Of a stretch of 64,000 nucleotides of DNA, positions 54,045 through 63,156 are shown in pieces. How positions within the stretch are numbered: the first letter of the stretch is position 1; the number at the start of each line of letters is the position of its first letter. The notes under the pieces are model-generated. The model was not told the DNA's origin. It searched no databases and saw only the letters and a list, made by a program, of their open reading frames with translations. Source of the stretch: Elusimicrobiota bacterium (GTDB lineage: Bacteria > CG03 > SLGR01 > JAFGSA01); contig JAFGSA010000053.1 of NCBI GenBank assembly GCA_016934855.1, forward strand, positions 1 to 64,000, read 5' to 3'. The translations under genes and the position numbers were made by a program.

Positions 54045-55352
54045 ATGATGATGCCTGATATAAAACTGACACCGAATAACACGGTGTTTATAGTCCTGTC
54101 ATTCGAAGGCCCGGACGGGTACGCATTAAGCGGGGGTCTGGGAACAAGGGTGAGGGGGCTGACGCTTAACCTGGCGCGGCTGGGTTATACCACGCACCTT
54201 TTCTTCGTAGGGGACCCGAACCTGCCGGGGCTGGAGAAGAAACTGGGGGGGAAGCTCATAATACACAGGTGGTGCCAGTGGATAAGCAGGTATCACCCGA
54301 ACGGAGTATATGACGGCGAAGACAACAAGGTAATGGATTTTAACGGCAGTGTGCCGTCATATATAACCGACGAAATAGTAAGGCCTGCCGCAGAAGAGAA
54401 CAAGATCGTGGTCGTAATGGCCGAGGAATGGCACACTGCCCAGACGATAATAAACGTCAGCAATCACCTTTTCTACAGGGGACTGAGGGACAGGGCCATA
54501 CTTATGTGGAATGCCAACAATATATATTCCTTTCACAGGATAAACTGGGGCGCGCTTAATTTCGTGAGCAATATCACCACCGTGAGCAAGTATATGAAGC
54601 ACGAGATGTGGAAAGTCGGAGTGAACCCCACGGTGGTACCTAACGGCATACCCGACAATTTCTTCCACCAGTCGAGTTCGCTTAAATTCGAAAGAAAGCT
54701 GCACGAGGCAACAGGCTCCGACATAATACTGTTTAAGGTCGGAAGGTTCTCTCCTGACAAGAGATGGCATATGGCTATACGCGCAATGCCTATACTCAAG
54801 AAGAAGGGGCTGAAGACAGCAATGATAATGAAAGGCGGAACCGAACCTTTCGGAGGCGAAGTATTTTATGAAATAAAGTACCTGGGGCTGACCGTTTCCG
54901 ATATTCACCCGAAGGAAAATACGATAGAATCACTTGCCGAATCGATGATCGCGGCGCCTAAAGCGGACATATACAATATCGTTCCTTTCCTTTCGGAGAA
55001 CATGCTCAAACCCATATACGCTGAATCCGACGCTGTGCTGGCTAACAGCGGACATGAACCTTTCGGGTTGGTCGGGCTGGAAGTCATGGCATGCGGCGGC
55101 ATACCTTTCCTGGGTTCGACTGGAGAAGACTACGCTATCCCGTTCAAAAACTCGATAGTGCTGGAAACCGAAGACCCCAGGGAGATAGTATCATATATAG
55201 AGTTCCTTCATAGAAATCCCAGAAGGAACCTGGAAATAAGGAAGACCGCGCGTTCAACCGCGAAGAACTATTCGTGGAAGAATGTAATTCAGAGTAATCT
55301 GATAGCGAGACTCGTACACATAAAGGAGCAGCAGAAAAAAGATGTCAAATAA
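54045..55352 (+). CDS. GT4/GT5-like glycosyltransferase, probable glucan synthase
   Basis: 435 residues, GT-B fold. The N-terminal SGGLGTRVRGLTLNLARLGY binds the acceptor side; the C-terminal half has VGRFSPDKRW and the EX7E motif HEPFGLVGLEVMACGG. It resembles archaeal and bacterial glycogen-synthase-like enzymes encoded next to GH57 genes, and probably extends alpha-glucan from a sugar nucleotide. Three ATG codons in a row are possible starts; none has an obvious ribosome site. It overlaps the next gene by 11 bases. Confidence 0.8.
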   Translation: MMMPDIKLTPNNTVFIVLSFEGPDGYALSGGLGTRVRGLTLNLARLGYTTHLFFVGDPNLPGLEKKLGGKLIIHRWCQWISRYHPNGVYDGEDNKVMDFNGSVPSYITDEIVRPAAEENKIVVVMAEEWHTAQTIINVSNHLFYRGLRDRAILMWNANNIYSFHRINWGALNFVSNITTVSKYMKHEMWKVGVNPTVVPNGIPDNFFHQSSSLKFERKLHEATGSDIILFKVGRFSPDKRWHMAIRAMPILKKKGLKTAMIMKGGTEPFGGEVFYEIKYLGLTVSDIHPKENTIESLAESMIAAPKADIYNIVPFLSENMLKPIYAESDAVLANSGHEPFGLVGLEVMACGGIPFLGSTGEDYAIPFKNSIVLETEDPREIVSYIEFLHRNPRRNLEIRKTARSTAKNYSWKNVIQSNLIARLVHIKEQQKKDVK

Positions 55353-56556
55353 CCTGTCTATTTATACGATAATACACCAGCCGCAGAGAGTGAAACTCCC
55401 GGCGGCGGAGATACCGGCGACTGTAAAACCTGCAAGTCTCAAAAAGTACATGTTCGACGACGAGATGAACAAATATTACCTGAATAAGATAGACAACGAA
55501 TGCTATACCCCGGCGCTCGAACAGTTTATAACGCTGCTCGATAAGGGATTCAAGATCTCTCTGGGGATATCGGTATCTTTCATCCAGCAGGCGGAATTAT
55601 GGAATAAGCCGCTGATGCAGCTTTTAAAAAGATTTATAAGCCATCAGAACGTCGAGCTCGTGTGCGTAGAGCCCTATCACAGTTTTATCTTCTATATGGA
55701 TATAGACCTTTTCATGAAGAGGATGACATGGGCCAAGGGCTATCTTGAAGAAAAGTTCGGCAAGAAGATAACGATGACCGATACTACCGAGATGTTCATG
55801 TCCAACGAAGTGTATTTCGCACTTCAGAAACTGGGTTTCGAAGGGGCTGTGATGGACGGCAGGGCCTGGGTCCTCCAGTGGCGTTCACCGACATATCTTT
55901 ATCATCACAAAGACCAGCAGATGAAGCTTGTTGCCAGGCATCTCAACCTGAGCGATGATGTCGGATACAGGTTCTCCAACAAGTCCTGGCACGGGTATCC
56001 GCTCAAGGCGGACGATTATGCACACTGGATAAAAGAAGCCGGCGGCGACTTTGTTTTCCTGGGCTGGGATTTCGAGACATTCGGGGAGCATCATAAGAAA
56101 GATACCGGTATATTCGATTTTATAAGGCATCTGCCCGACGAGATAAAAAAGAGGAATGTGAACATGATGAATCCCGGCGAGATCGTCAGAAAATTCTCAA
56201 AAAAGAGCAATCCTCTTGAAGTTCCCGAATTCGGGTCTACCTGGGCAGGGTCGGGAGGAATGGAATTCTTCCTGGGGAACATGGCCCAGCAGGCTATATT
56301 CCGCCTGATGCATCATGTCGTGAATAAAGCAAAGCTTACAGGGAACAAGACACTGCTTGATATAGCCATAAAGCTGACTCAGTCGGATAACCTGCATCTG
56401 ATACAATGGGCAGGCAGGTACGGCGAAGAAGCCGAGGTATCTGCATATTTTACGCCAAGGGAATGGTGGATGCTCGGGCCGGATAAACTGCTCATAGAGC
56501 AGCAGAGGGTTTATACGAATTTCCTGCGTTACATGGACAGGTACGTCAGGAAATAA
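55342..56556 (+). CDS. GH57 alpha-amylase-like glycoside hydrolase
   Basis: 404 residues, single GH57 catalytic barrel, no signal peptide, so it acts in the cytoplasm. Motif 1 is HQP at residues 12-14. The nucleophile is probably Glu150 in TDTTEMFMS and the acid/base Asp243 in GWDFETFGEHH. The short length and those motifs fit the GH57 group of archaeal-type amylases rather than 4-alpha-glucanotransferases. Start overlaps the glycosyltransferase stop. Its end overlaps the convergent glucanotransferase gene by 11 bases. Confidence 0.85.
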   Translation: MSNNLSIYTIIHQPQRVKLPAAEIPATVKPASLKKYMFDDEMNKYYLNKIDNECYTPALEQFITLLDKGFKISLGISVSFIQQAELWNKPLMQLLKRFISHQNVELVCVEPYHSFIFYMDIDLFMKRMTWAKGYLEEKFGKKITMTDTTEMFMSNEVYFALQKLGFEGAVMDGRAWVLQWRSPTYLYHHKDQQMKLVARHLNLSDDVGYRFSNKSWHGYPLKADDYAHWIKEAGGDFVFLGWDFETFGEHHKKDTGIFDFIRHLPDEIKKRNVNMMNPGEIVRKFSKKSNPLEVPEFGSTWAGSGGMEFFLGNMAQQAIFRLMHHVVNKAKLTGNKTLLDIAIKLTQSDNLHLIQWAGRYGEEAEVSAYFTPREWWMLGPDKLLIEQQRVYTNFLRYMDRYVRK

Positions 56557-58720
56557 TATCCTTTATCAGGTAGTTCATCCCTAAGCTGAAATCCTGTCCG
56601 GGCGCAAGTTCCAGGCTGAATACGGGAAGAATGCAGCTTGACTGGTAGGTCAGGCCGAAGCCCGCTTCGGAGTTCGTTACGGCAGATACCGGCAGGTACC
56701 ATATGTCAGCGGGCCTGTCCATCTCTATGCCCACGGCAAAGCCCAGCATTTTCGAAGTTATCCCGAAGCCGTTCCTGTCTTTCAGAGAGCCGTTTTCTTC
56801 AAGCCTCGGAGTATTTTCCCCTATATTGTAGTATTGATCGCCGGATTTATCCGTAAGCATCGAGAAGTTGAATTCTATGCCGTATTTGAAGGAAAGGGGG
56901 ACCGGAGAGATGTTCTTAACGCCGAACCTCAGATCGAAACCGCGTTTGCCTTTTATGAACCTTATCGCCTTTTCTAGACTGACGGCGTTGCCGTTATACC
57001 CGGCATCCGCAGTCAGCCTTATAAGGACGTCATCCTGCCCTGGAACGATATCTTTTCCGTAGCGTACATCCTGGGTGTTCGTCTTCTGATATTCCCCGGA
57101 AAGAAAAGAACCGAACTCGACATCGGGATTGAAAATATGATCGACCAGGCTCTTCCTGGGATATCCGTCATATCTGAGGTATTTGTAATATGCCCCGGGA
57201 TCCTGGTTTATAAGATCATGTATAGAGGGTATCCCGTCTGAAAAATCCGCGGGATTATTCCTGTTCTTGGCTCTGCCGTTGCCTTCCGCCGCGTCCAGGA
57301 TGCTTTTATGGTAGAACTCTTCTTTCCTCGATATGGTATTAAGATGATTGAAAGCGGTCTTCTTGTCGGATATCTCTTCGATTATGCCGCCGCAGTCGGG
57401 CCTCAGGCACATAAACAGGTTCTCGGTATTGACCAGAATCTCTTCTTTTTTATCGCAGTCTATATCCGCATTCTGTAAATCGATGAACTGCTCCTGTGAG
57501 TGATTTATGTTGTCGATTATGGAATGCAGGCGGTTTAGGTTCTCGTATATATTGTTCCTCAGGTGGGGAAGGTAAATCCCCCCGAAAACCCCGTGCCAGT
57601 ACGGGCAGTTGCACTGGGCGCGGTAAAGATGCATGCGGGCCCTGTCTGTCGTCTCCGTGTTGCCTGTGCTGTTTATCGCCGTTTCAAGCTGATTGCTGAG
57701 GTAGAGCATCTTCTTATGCATATAATCGGATTCCGGATATTTTGCGAAATAATTCCTCCATATGCCCCCGGTGAGATACGGATCGACTTTATCAAAGATG
57801 CCTTTCTCTCTGAGTATCCCCTTGATTTCAGCTACCTGTTTGATGCCCTTAACGGGCATAGACCATTCCAGCATCTCGTAATACGAGCATGTGGGCAGAT
57901 ATGCCTTGCCCAGGGGAGGAGTGCTGTCATAGTATTCGGAAAGGGTCCTGGTCCTAAGCCAGGAGGAGTTGCTGTCCAGGGCTGCGAAGAATTTATCCAG
58001 CCAGCCCGAACCGTGAACCCATTTTTTTGTATGGGGCCACACGCCGAATTTCTCTCCGTCGTCGATCATGCAGAGAAGCGGTTCTTCGTTCTGCTCGGAG
58101 ATCTCCCTGAATCTGCCAATGATCTCTTTTACCGGTTTAAAAGGGATATAATACCGTAACAGCTTGTCTATTATGAAAATACCGAGTCTGTTCCCGTTAT
58201 AGTCGGTCAGGTAGTAGCCTTTTAGCATATCGGGCGTGTATCCCGCCTGGATGAAGTGGGTGTCGTCGACGGCCAGGTATTCAATTCCCGTATCCTTAAG
58301 AAGCTCCGGCAGGTTGGGCTCCCAGACTCTCTCGCTCAGCCAGATACCGCGGGGCTTGGCCCTGAGGTGCGTCTGAAGGAATCCCGACATCTTTTCCAGC
58401 TGGCCTTTAACGTCTCTTGCCGGTATGCTGCAGAGGATCGGCTCGTAAAACCCGCCTCCGAGCATTTCTATCTTCTTCTTATCTACTTCTTCCGCAATAT
58501 CCGCAAGGAAATCGGGATGCCTGTCCCTGAAGTATTCAAGCAGGGGAGAGGAAATATGCAGATTGAGCTTTACGCTGGCGCATTTCCTGAAGGTCCTTAT
58601 AAGTGGCAGGTAAGCGTCGTTATAAGCATTTTCCAGCACCTGCTCGAAATTTCCGGCGGGCTGGTGAAAATGGAGCCCTAGGATGAAATCTAGCGAGTTT
58701 GAACCGCTTTTTGAAGCCAC
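56546..58720 (-). CDS. GH57 4-alpha-glucanotransferase
   Basis: 724 residues, close to the Thermococcus litoralis-type enzyme plus a longer tail. GLHFHQPAGNF gives motif 1, Glu130 in GIWLSERVWEPN is the nucleophile (Glu123 in T. litoralis), and Asp220/221 in MIDDGEKFGVWP supplies the acid/base. C-terminal DUF1925/DUF1926-like beta domains follow (about 400-720), with GSFLSGEYQKT and FKYGIEFNFSM. It shortens and rejoins alpha-1,4-glucans. Its start lies upstream of the GT35-like stop on the same strand, overlapping by 31 bases, so the two are probably cotranscribed. Confidence 0.9.
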   Translation of the reverse strand: MASKSGSNSLDFILGLHFHQPAGNFEQVLENAYNDAYLPLIRTFRKCASVKLNLHISSPLLEYFRDRHPDFLADIAEEVDKKKIEMLGGGFYEPILCSIPARDVKGQLEKMSGFLQTHLRAKPRGIWLSERVWEPNLPELLKDTGIEYLAVDDTHFIQAGYTPDMLKGYYLTDYNGNRLGIFIIDKLLRYYIPFKPVKEIIGRFREISEQNEEPLLCMIDDGEKFGVWPHTKKWVHGSGWLDKFFAALDSNSSWLRTRTLSEYYDSTPPLGKAYLPTCSYYEMLEWSMPVKGIKQVAEIKGILREKGIFDKVDPYLTGGIWRNYFAKYPESDYMHKKMLYLSNQLETAINSTGNTETTDRARMHLYRAQCNCPYWHGVFGGIYLPHLRNNIYENLNRLHSIIDNINHSQEQFIDLQNADIDCDKKEEILVNTENLFMCLRPDCGGIIEEISDKKTAFNHLNTISRKEEFYHKSILDAAEGNGRAKNRNNPADFSDGIPSIHDLINQDPGAYYKYLRYDGYPRKSLVDHIFNPDVEFGSFLSGEYQKTNTQDVRYGKDIVPGQDDVLIRLTADAGYNGNAVSLEKAIRFIKGKRGFDLRFGVKNISPVPLSFKYGIEFNFSMLTDKSGDQYYNIGENTPRLEENGSLKDRNGFGITSKMLGFAVGIEMDRPADIWYLPVSAVTNSEAGFGLTYQSSCILPVFSLELAPGQDFSLGMNYLIKDIIS

Positions 58721-60384
58721 TTGATCATCTCTAATGCAGGAACGTAGCAGTTGGAGACATATTGTTCGGCCATCCTGTCTATTGCTACGGTGAGACCGGC
58801 ATTGTATGCGTTCAGCATTAATTTCTTATAGGTATCGTTTTCTTCATAGATAGTCTCGTATATGAGATTGGAGACAGTCTCCAGTTTGCGGTAAAGGGTC
58901 CTGGGATCGTACGGATCGATGAAAAGCCCGCTGCCTGTCAGATACCTGGGGTCCAGCTCTTTTAGATATTCTTTAGGGCCTCCGCTGTATGTGGCGATAT
59001 TCAGGTTGCCGTTTAAAGCCGCCCTCTGGTCGGAAGTCCCGCAAGCTTCCATGTTCTTGTACGGGCAGCTTATCCAGACTTCGCAGGCCCTGGCCCCGTG
59101 TTTAAGCAGAACCTCTCCGTAGCCCGGAAGGAAAGCGAAGCTGCCCTTTAAAGGTTCATTTACAGTCCAGTTTATGAATTCCCGCACCCATTCCTGTCTT
59201 TCAGCGTCGGTCGGATGGGCAAAACCGGCAACGAATACCTGCATGCCGAGCCCGTCCAGTTCGCCGAAAACGGTCTTTACCCTGTCTCCCCGCGGCGCGC
59301 AGACGGCACCTATTATATCCCTGAGCATCGGATACTGGTTCTTGTAATCTACTATCCTCCTGTACATGCCGACGGTAGGTTTGTTTATGTCGAACTCTAT
59401 ATCTACACCCATGGTTTCCTTGAGCCTCCAGGAGGCATCAACCAGAGCCAGCTTCTTGTACTTGACGTGGAGGTCCCATAAATATTCCGGTGTTATGTTT
59501 TCGGCAGCCTTTAATTCCGGCATCTGCCAGTTTTTCACGGAAGAGCCGTTGGTTACACTTGTTATTTTATGACGATATTCCATGAACATATTTTTCGTTA
59601 CGTCGGCGTGCTCGACGGATACACCGTTTGTTATCGTCGACAGCCTGATCGCGGCGAGAGTCAGGTCCAGGTCATAGGAGTCAGGAGTCCTCTTGAATAT
59701 CTCCCTGTATTTTTCCTTTATCCCGAAACTGGGAAACCATTCGTCCGGGTATTTCTCCATGCCTGCCGGAACAGGCGTATGAGTCGTGAATATTATCGGG
59801 GTCGCCTCGAACTTGGGATTATCCTTCATGTGGCAAGCCGCCAGAATGGTATGCGCCTCGTTGAAATGGATACAGTCTATTTCAAGGTCCAGCTCCTTGA
59901 TGAGAAGGGGGACGACTCTTCCTATTATCACTTCCTGGCGCAGCCTGAACTTCCTGTCGTTTACGTAAAGTATGTCGTATACCTCTTCATTGTACAGCAG
60001 GTATACCGTGACGCCGCCCCTTATTATCTTGAATATCTGTATTTCATACGTATTATCTTCGAAGTCTACAGGCAATACGAGCGGAGCACCGTCCTTCAGT
60101 ATAGGCTCCATGGGCTCGTTGTCATAGGAGACCGGCACGGTTTCGACAATCTGCCGGGAATCCTGGATGCTCTGTACCCAGCGGTTCTTATATATGGGAG
60201 TAATCGCCGTTACGTTTATACCTATATCGTTGAAACCTTCCATCGTATCTCCGGCGAGTATACCGAGTCCGCCCTTGAAATTCGCCTGCCTGCAGTCTTC
60301 GCCCATTTCGGGAAAAAGCATCTCCATGCTCAGGTACAGGATCTTACCTGTGGTAATACTCAGATTGTTATTGTTTTCTGTCAT
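58690..60384 (-). CDS. GT35 glycogen-phosphorylase-like protein with PLP lysine replaced
   Basis: 564 residues, against about 720-850 for functional alpha-glucan phosphorylases. Start at MTENNNN with AAAGGA upstream; the longer frame adds 34 residues without similarity. GT35 landmarks are kept: FKGGLGILAGDTMEGFNDIG, FNEAHTILAA, TTHTPVPAGM, VTNGSSVKNW and the phosphate-site YRRIVDYK. At the PLP site, EACGTSDQRAALNG stands where EASGTSGMKAALNG is expected, so the Schiff-base lysine is Arg454. A covalent PLP enzyme is therefore unlikely; it may be a sensor, a scaffold or a transferase with altered chemistry. Confidence 0.82.
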   Translation of the reverse strand: MTENNNNLSITTGKILYLSMEMLFPEMGEDCRQANFKGGLGILAGDTMEGFNDIGINVTAITPIYKNRWVQSIQDSRQIVETVPVSYDNEPMEPILKDGAPLVLPVDFEDNTYEIQIFKIIRGGVTVYLLYNEEVYDILYVNDRKFRLRQEVIIGRVVPLLIKELDLEIDCIHFNEAHTILAACHMKDNPKFEATPIIFTTHTPVPAGMEKYPDEWFPSFGIKEKYREIFKRTPDSYDLDLTLAAIRLSTITNGVSVEHADVTKNMFMEYRHKITSVTNGSSVKNWQMPELKAAENITPEYLWDLHVKYKKLALVDASWRLKETMGVDIEFDINKPTVGMYRRIVDYKNQYPMLRDIIGAVCAPRGDRVKTVFGELDGLGMQVFVAGFAHPTDAERQEWVREFINWTVNEPLKGSFAFLPGYGEVLLKHGARACEVWISCPYKNMEACGTSDQRAALNGNLNIATYSGGPKEYLKELDPRYLTGSGLFIDPYDPRTLYRKLETVSNLIYETIYEENDTYKKLMLNAYNAGLTVAIDRMAEQYVSNCYVPALEMIKWLQKAVQTR

Positions 60385-60427
60385 ATAAGTCCTTTCGTAG
60401 CGTAATATACAGATAATATAATAGGGA

Positions 60428-60457
60428 ATTATATTATAATTAAACAAAAATAAGCAA
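60428..60457 (-). promoter_or_regulatory. Promoter for the minus-strand GT35-like and glucanotransferase genes
   Basis: On the minus strand TTGCTT, an 18-base spacer and TATAAT (60428-60433) lie 44 bases before the GT35-like ATG. It is within the 124-base divergent region shared with the GH57/DUF3536 gene. Confidence 0.45.
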
Positions 60458-60493
60458 GTCCCTGCTGTATGGAAAAGTTCAGACAAAATTTAC

Positions 60494-60499
60494 TATAAT
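60494..60499 (+). promoter_or_regulatory. -10 box very close to the GH57/DUF3536 start
   Basis: TATAAT nine bases before the ATG, with no Shine-Dalgarno site between and no good -35. This spacing suggests a leaderless or near-leaderless transcript. Confidence 0.35.
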
Positions 60500-60508
60500 A
60501 TTGCCAAT

Positions 60509-62098
60509 ATGAAAAGAACGTTAATAATACACGGGCATTTTTATCAGCCTCCGAGGGAAAATCCCTGGACGGGAATGCTGGAGCGGCAGGAATCCGCTTT
60601 TCCGGCTAACAACTGGAATGAGCGCATATTCAACGAATGCTACCTTCATAACGCCAGGGCAGTCATAACGAATCCTTCCGGAGAGAACGAGGAAATCAAT
60701 AACTATGAATATATATCCTTCAATATAGGGCCTACGTTGGCAAGCTGGATAGCCGAGACACATATAGATACATTCAGGAAGATACTTCAGGCTGACTGGA
60801 AGAACAATAACGCGATCGCTCTTCCTTATAACCATACTATACTGCCATTGGATAAGGAGCATATAAGAAAAATACAGATCGCCTGGGGAATACAGGAATT
60901 CCAGATGAGATACAAGAGGTACCCCGAGGGGATGTGGCTCCCCGAGTGCGCCGTAAACGGCGATGTGGTGAGGGACCTTATAAAGTCGGGAATCAAGTTC
61001 ATCGTGCTGACCCCGGAGCAGGCGGAATCGGTGAAACGCATGTTCGGGAAACATACCTACACAACCCAGGAGAAACCCCTGGACATCCGGCAGCCCTACA
61101 GGATATTCATGGAAGAGGGTTATATCGACGTATTCTTTTCTCATCATGAGCTGGCCGTGGATATCTCTTTCAGAAAAATGCTGGATAATCCTGCGGCGCT
61201 TGCCGACAATATAGAAAAAGCGTTCGGCACCAAAACATCCGAGAACATGGTACTTACTATAGTCACGGACGGCGAGACTTTCGGCCATCACCACAAGGGG
61301 GCTGAGAAAGGACTTGCCAGGCTGCTCAAGTATGAGCTCCCGGCGAGGGGGATAGAAATATCCACTTACTCAAAATATCTGCAGGAAAATTCGGTTAAAT
61401 GGATGGTAAACCTCAGGGAGAACTCCTCCTGGTCATGTCCTCACGGTGTAAAAAGATGGCATGATGACTGCGGCTGCGGCGCCGATGAAAAGAGCGACCT
61501 GAAATGGCGGGCTCCGCTCAGAAACAGCCTGAACTGGCTTGCTGACAGGGTTATAGAATTATTCGACGAAAGATGCCCGAAATATTTCAAGGTGCCTCTC
61601 TGGGAAGCGGTAAGAAATTACGGACAGGTGCCGGCGAATTACTCGAAACTGCAGGAATTCCACAATAACTATGTAAATGACGGGTACAAGGGAAGTGTAG
61701 AAGTCAACAAGATAATGGAGATAATCAATTATACATGCTATATGTTTACGTCCTGCGGATGGTTTTTCGGCTCGATATCCAGGCTTGAACCTGTTCAGAA
61801 TCTTTCTTACGCTCTAATTGTCATAGATACGGTACAGGAGATGTGGGGTGTCGAGCTGATGACCGGGTTCTGTGACATATTGTATGCCTATCCCGAAGCT
61901 GTATATATCTGGAACGCAGTCGTGAAGAACAGGAGGGTACCGCTGGAGAAGATGGCGGAAGATTTCCTGGCCGGATACAGGCAGACAGGTATCCGCAGGA
62001 ACATGTGGGGAAACTGGTACTATGAAGTCATAAGAGAGGGATCCGAGGACCGGGTCCTTATGGAAAATTCGCGCACGGGGCAGACTTTCAAATTCTGA
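60509..62098 (+). CDS. GH57 glycoside hydrolase with DUF3536
   Basis: 529 residues, no signal peptide. GH57 motifs: HGHFYQPPRENPW (motif 1), nucleophile Glu146 in GMWLPECAV, acid/base Asp254 in TDGETFGHHH. The C-terminal half is the DUF3536 region, with a cysteine-bearing SWSCPHGVKRWHDDCGC block near residue 310. Some of these proteins are annotated as alpha-amylase or branching enzymes; actual specificity is untested. Divergent from the GT35-like gene, completing the glucan module. Confidence 0.87.
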   Translation: MKRTLIIHGHFYQPPRENPWTGMLERQESAFPANNWNERIFNECYLHNARAVITNPSGENEEINNYEYISFNIGPTLASWIAETHIDTFRKILQADWKNNNAIALPYNHTILPLDKEHIRKIQIAWGIQEFQMRYKRYPEGMWLPECAVNGDVVRDLIKSGIKFIVLTPEQAESVKRMFGKHTYTTQEKPLDIRQPYRIFMEEGYIDVFFSHHELAVDISFRKMLDNPAALADNIEKAFGTKTSENMVLTIVTDGETFGHHHKGAEKGLARLLKYELPARGIEISTYSKYLQENSVKWMVNLRENSSWSCPHGVKRWHDDCGCGADEKSDLKWRAPLRNSLNWLADRVIELFDERCPKYFKVPLWEAVRNYGQVPANYSKLQEFHNNYVNDGYKGSVEVNKIMEIINYTCYMFTSCGWFFGSISRLEPVQNLSYALIVIDTVQEMWGVELMTGFCDILYAYPEAVYIWNAVVKNRRVPLEKMAEDFLAGYRQTGIRRNMWGNWYYEVIREGSEDRVLMENSRTGQTFKF

Positions 62099-62117
62099 CG
62101 CAGCATAGAAGTACTAT

Positions 62118-62699
62118 ATGTTCGAAAAATTCCTGTTGTGTTTCATCCCTTTGTTCGTGGCCGTTGATACTCCCGGCATACTGCCGCTGTTCATAGCATT
62201 GACCGAAGGACTGAACGCGGCTCAGGTCAGGAAGATAATAGTCCAGTCAATAATAACGGCGGCCGTAGTTTCCGTAACTTTCGTATTCTTCGGAAAAGCT
62301 ATTCTGGCCATGCTGAGTATAACAGTATATGATTTCATGATAGCCGGAGGGATGCTCCTTTTTATCATATCTATCAGCGATCTTCTTTCAATTGAAAAGA
62401 AACAGAGATACATCGATGCCGACGGCCTGGGCGCGGTGCCTATCGGAGTACCCCTGATCGTGGGTCCGGCCGTCCTGACGACGAGCATCATACTAGTGAA
62501 CGAACATGGAAGCTATCTTACGGTTACGGCGCTCATCCTTAATATTCTTGTCGCGGGTCTGGTATTTCTTATTTCAGGCAAGATCTATAAATTGCTCGGA
62601 AAGGCCGGGTCGCGGACACTCTCCAAGCTCGCGAACCTCCTGCTGGCAGCTATTGCAGTCATGATCATCCGCAGGGGTATCACCGAGATCCTCAGGTAA
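62118..62699 (+). CDS. MarC-family integral membrane protein
   Basis: 193 residues, six membrane segments, matching the UPF0056/MarC family. Characteristic features are the VDTPGILPLFIALTEG opening, GAVPIGVPLIVGPAVLTTSI, and the C-terminal LLLAAIAVMIIRRGI. Substrate is unknown; despite its name, MarC is not needed for Mar antibiotic resistance in E. coli. It follows the GH57 gene by 19 bases and may be cotranscribed. Confidence 0.93.
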   Translation: MFEKFLLCFIPLFVAVDTPGILPLFIALTEGLNAAQVRKIIVQSIITAAVVSVTFVFFGKAILAMLSITVYDFMIAGGMLLFIISISDLLSIEKKQRYIDADGLGAVPIGVPLIVGPAVLTTSIILVNEHGSYLTVTALILNILVAGLVFLISGKIYKLLGKAGSRTLSKLANLLLAAIAVMIIRRGITEILR

Positions 62700-62720
62700 C
62701 AGGTGAAAGACAATGAACAT

Positions 62721-63104
62721 ATGCGGAAGGTATCTGTGATCAGATACACGTATCTCATTTTAATATTTTATTTGCCGCTGGCGGGCTGTTCCGGTAAAGG
62801 AGAGGATAGGGCAAGAGCCCGATCAGGAGAGAACGGGAATCCTGTCCCGTCATATTATGAGGTAAAGACGGGAACCGCGCCGCAGTATATGCCGGGGATA
62901 GAATATGACTATGAGAAACAGGGGGAGGAAGATCACGGCTCCGGTCCAAAGAAACCTGAATACGCCGTTATCGAAGAGATAGAAACTGATGAAGATTATA
63001 ATATCGGGCCTGATACAGGGTATGAATCCAGGGAAAGCGAAGAAGACCCGGGCGGCACACCTGTGCGCATCGAAAATTCCACATACACATATTACCCTGA
63101 ATAA
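62721..63104 (+). CDS. Small lipoprotein, unknown function
   Basis: About 127 residues beginning at MRKVSVIRYTYLILIFYLPLAGC, a lipoprotein signal with lipobox LAGC; an in-frame GTG 18 bases earlier is the alternative start. The mature part is low-complexity, rich in Glu, Asp, Gly and Pro, with tyrosine pairs, and looks disordered. No family is recognised. Its role may be as an envelope lipoprotein tether, but nothing in the sequence proves that. Confidence 0.6.
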   Translation: MRKVSVIRYTYLILIFYLPLAGCSGKGEDRARARSGENGNPVPSYYEVKTGTAPQYMPGIEYDYEKQGEEDHGSGPKKPEYAVIEEIETDEDYNIGPDTGYESRESEEDPGGTPVRIENSTYTYYPE

Positions 63105-63156
63105 CGGATAGCGGGTCAGGAATATATTCCGATTAAAAAGGAAAAAGGAATACATA

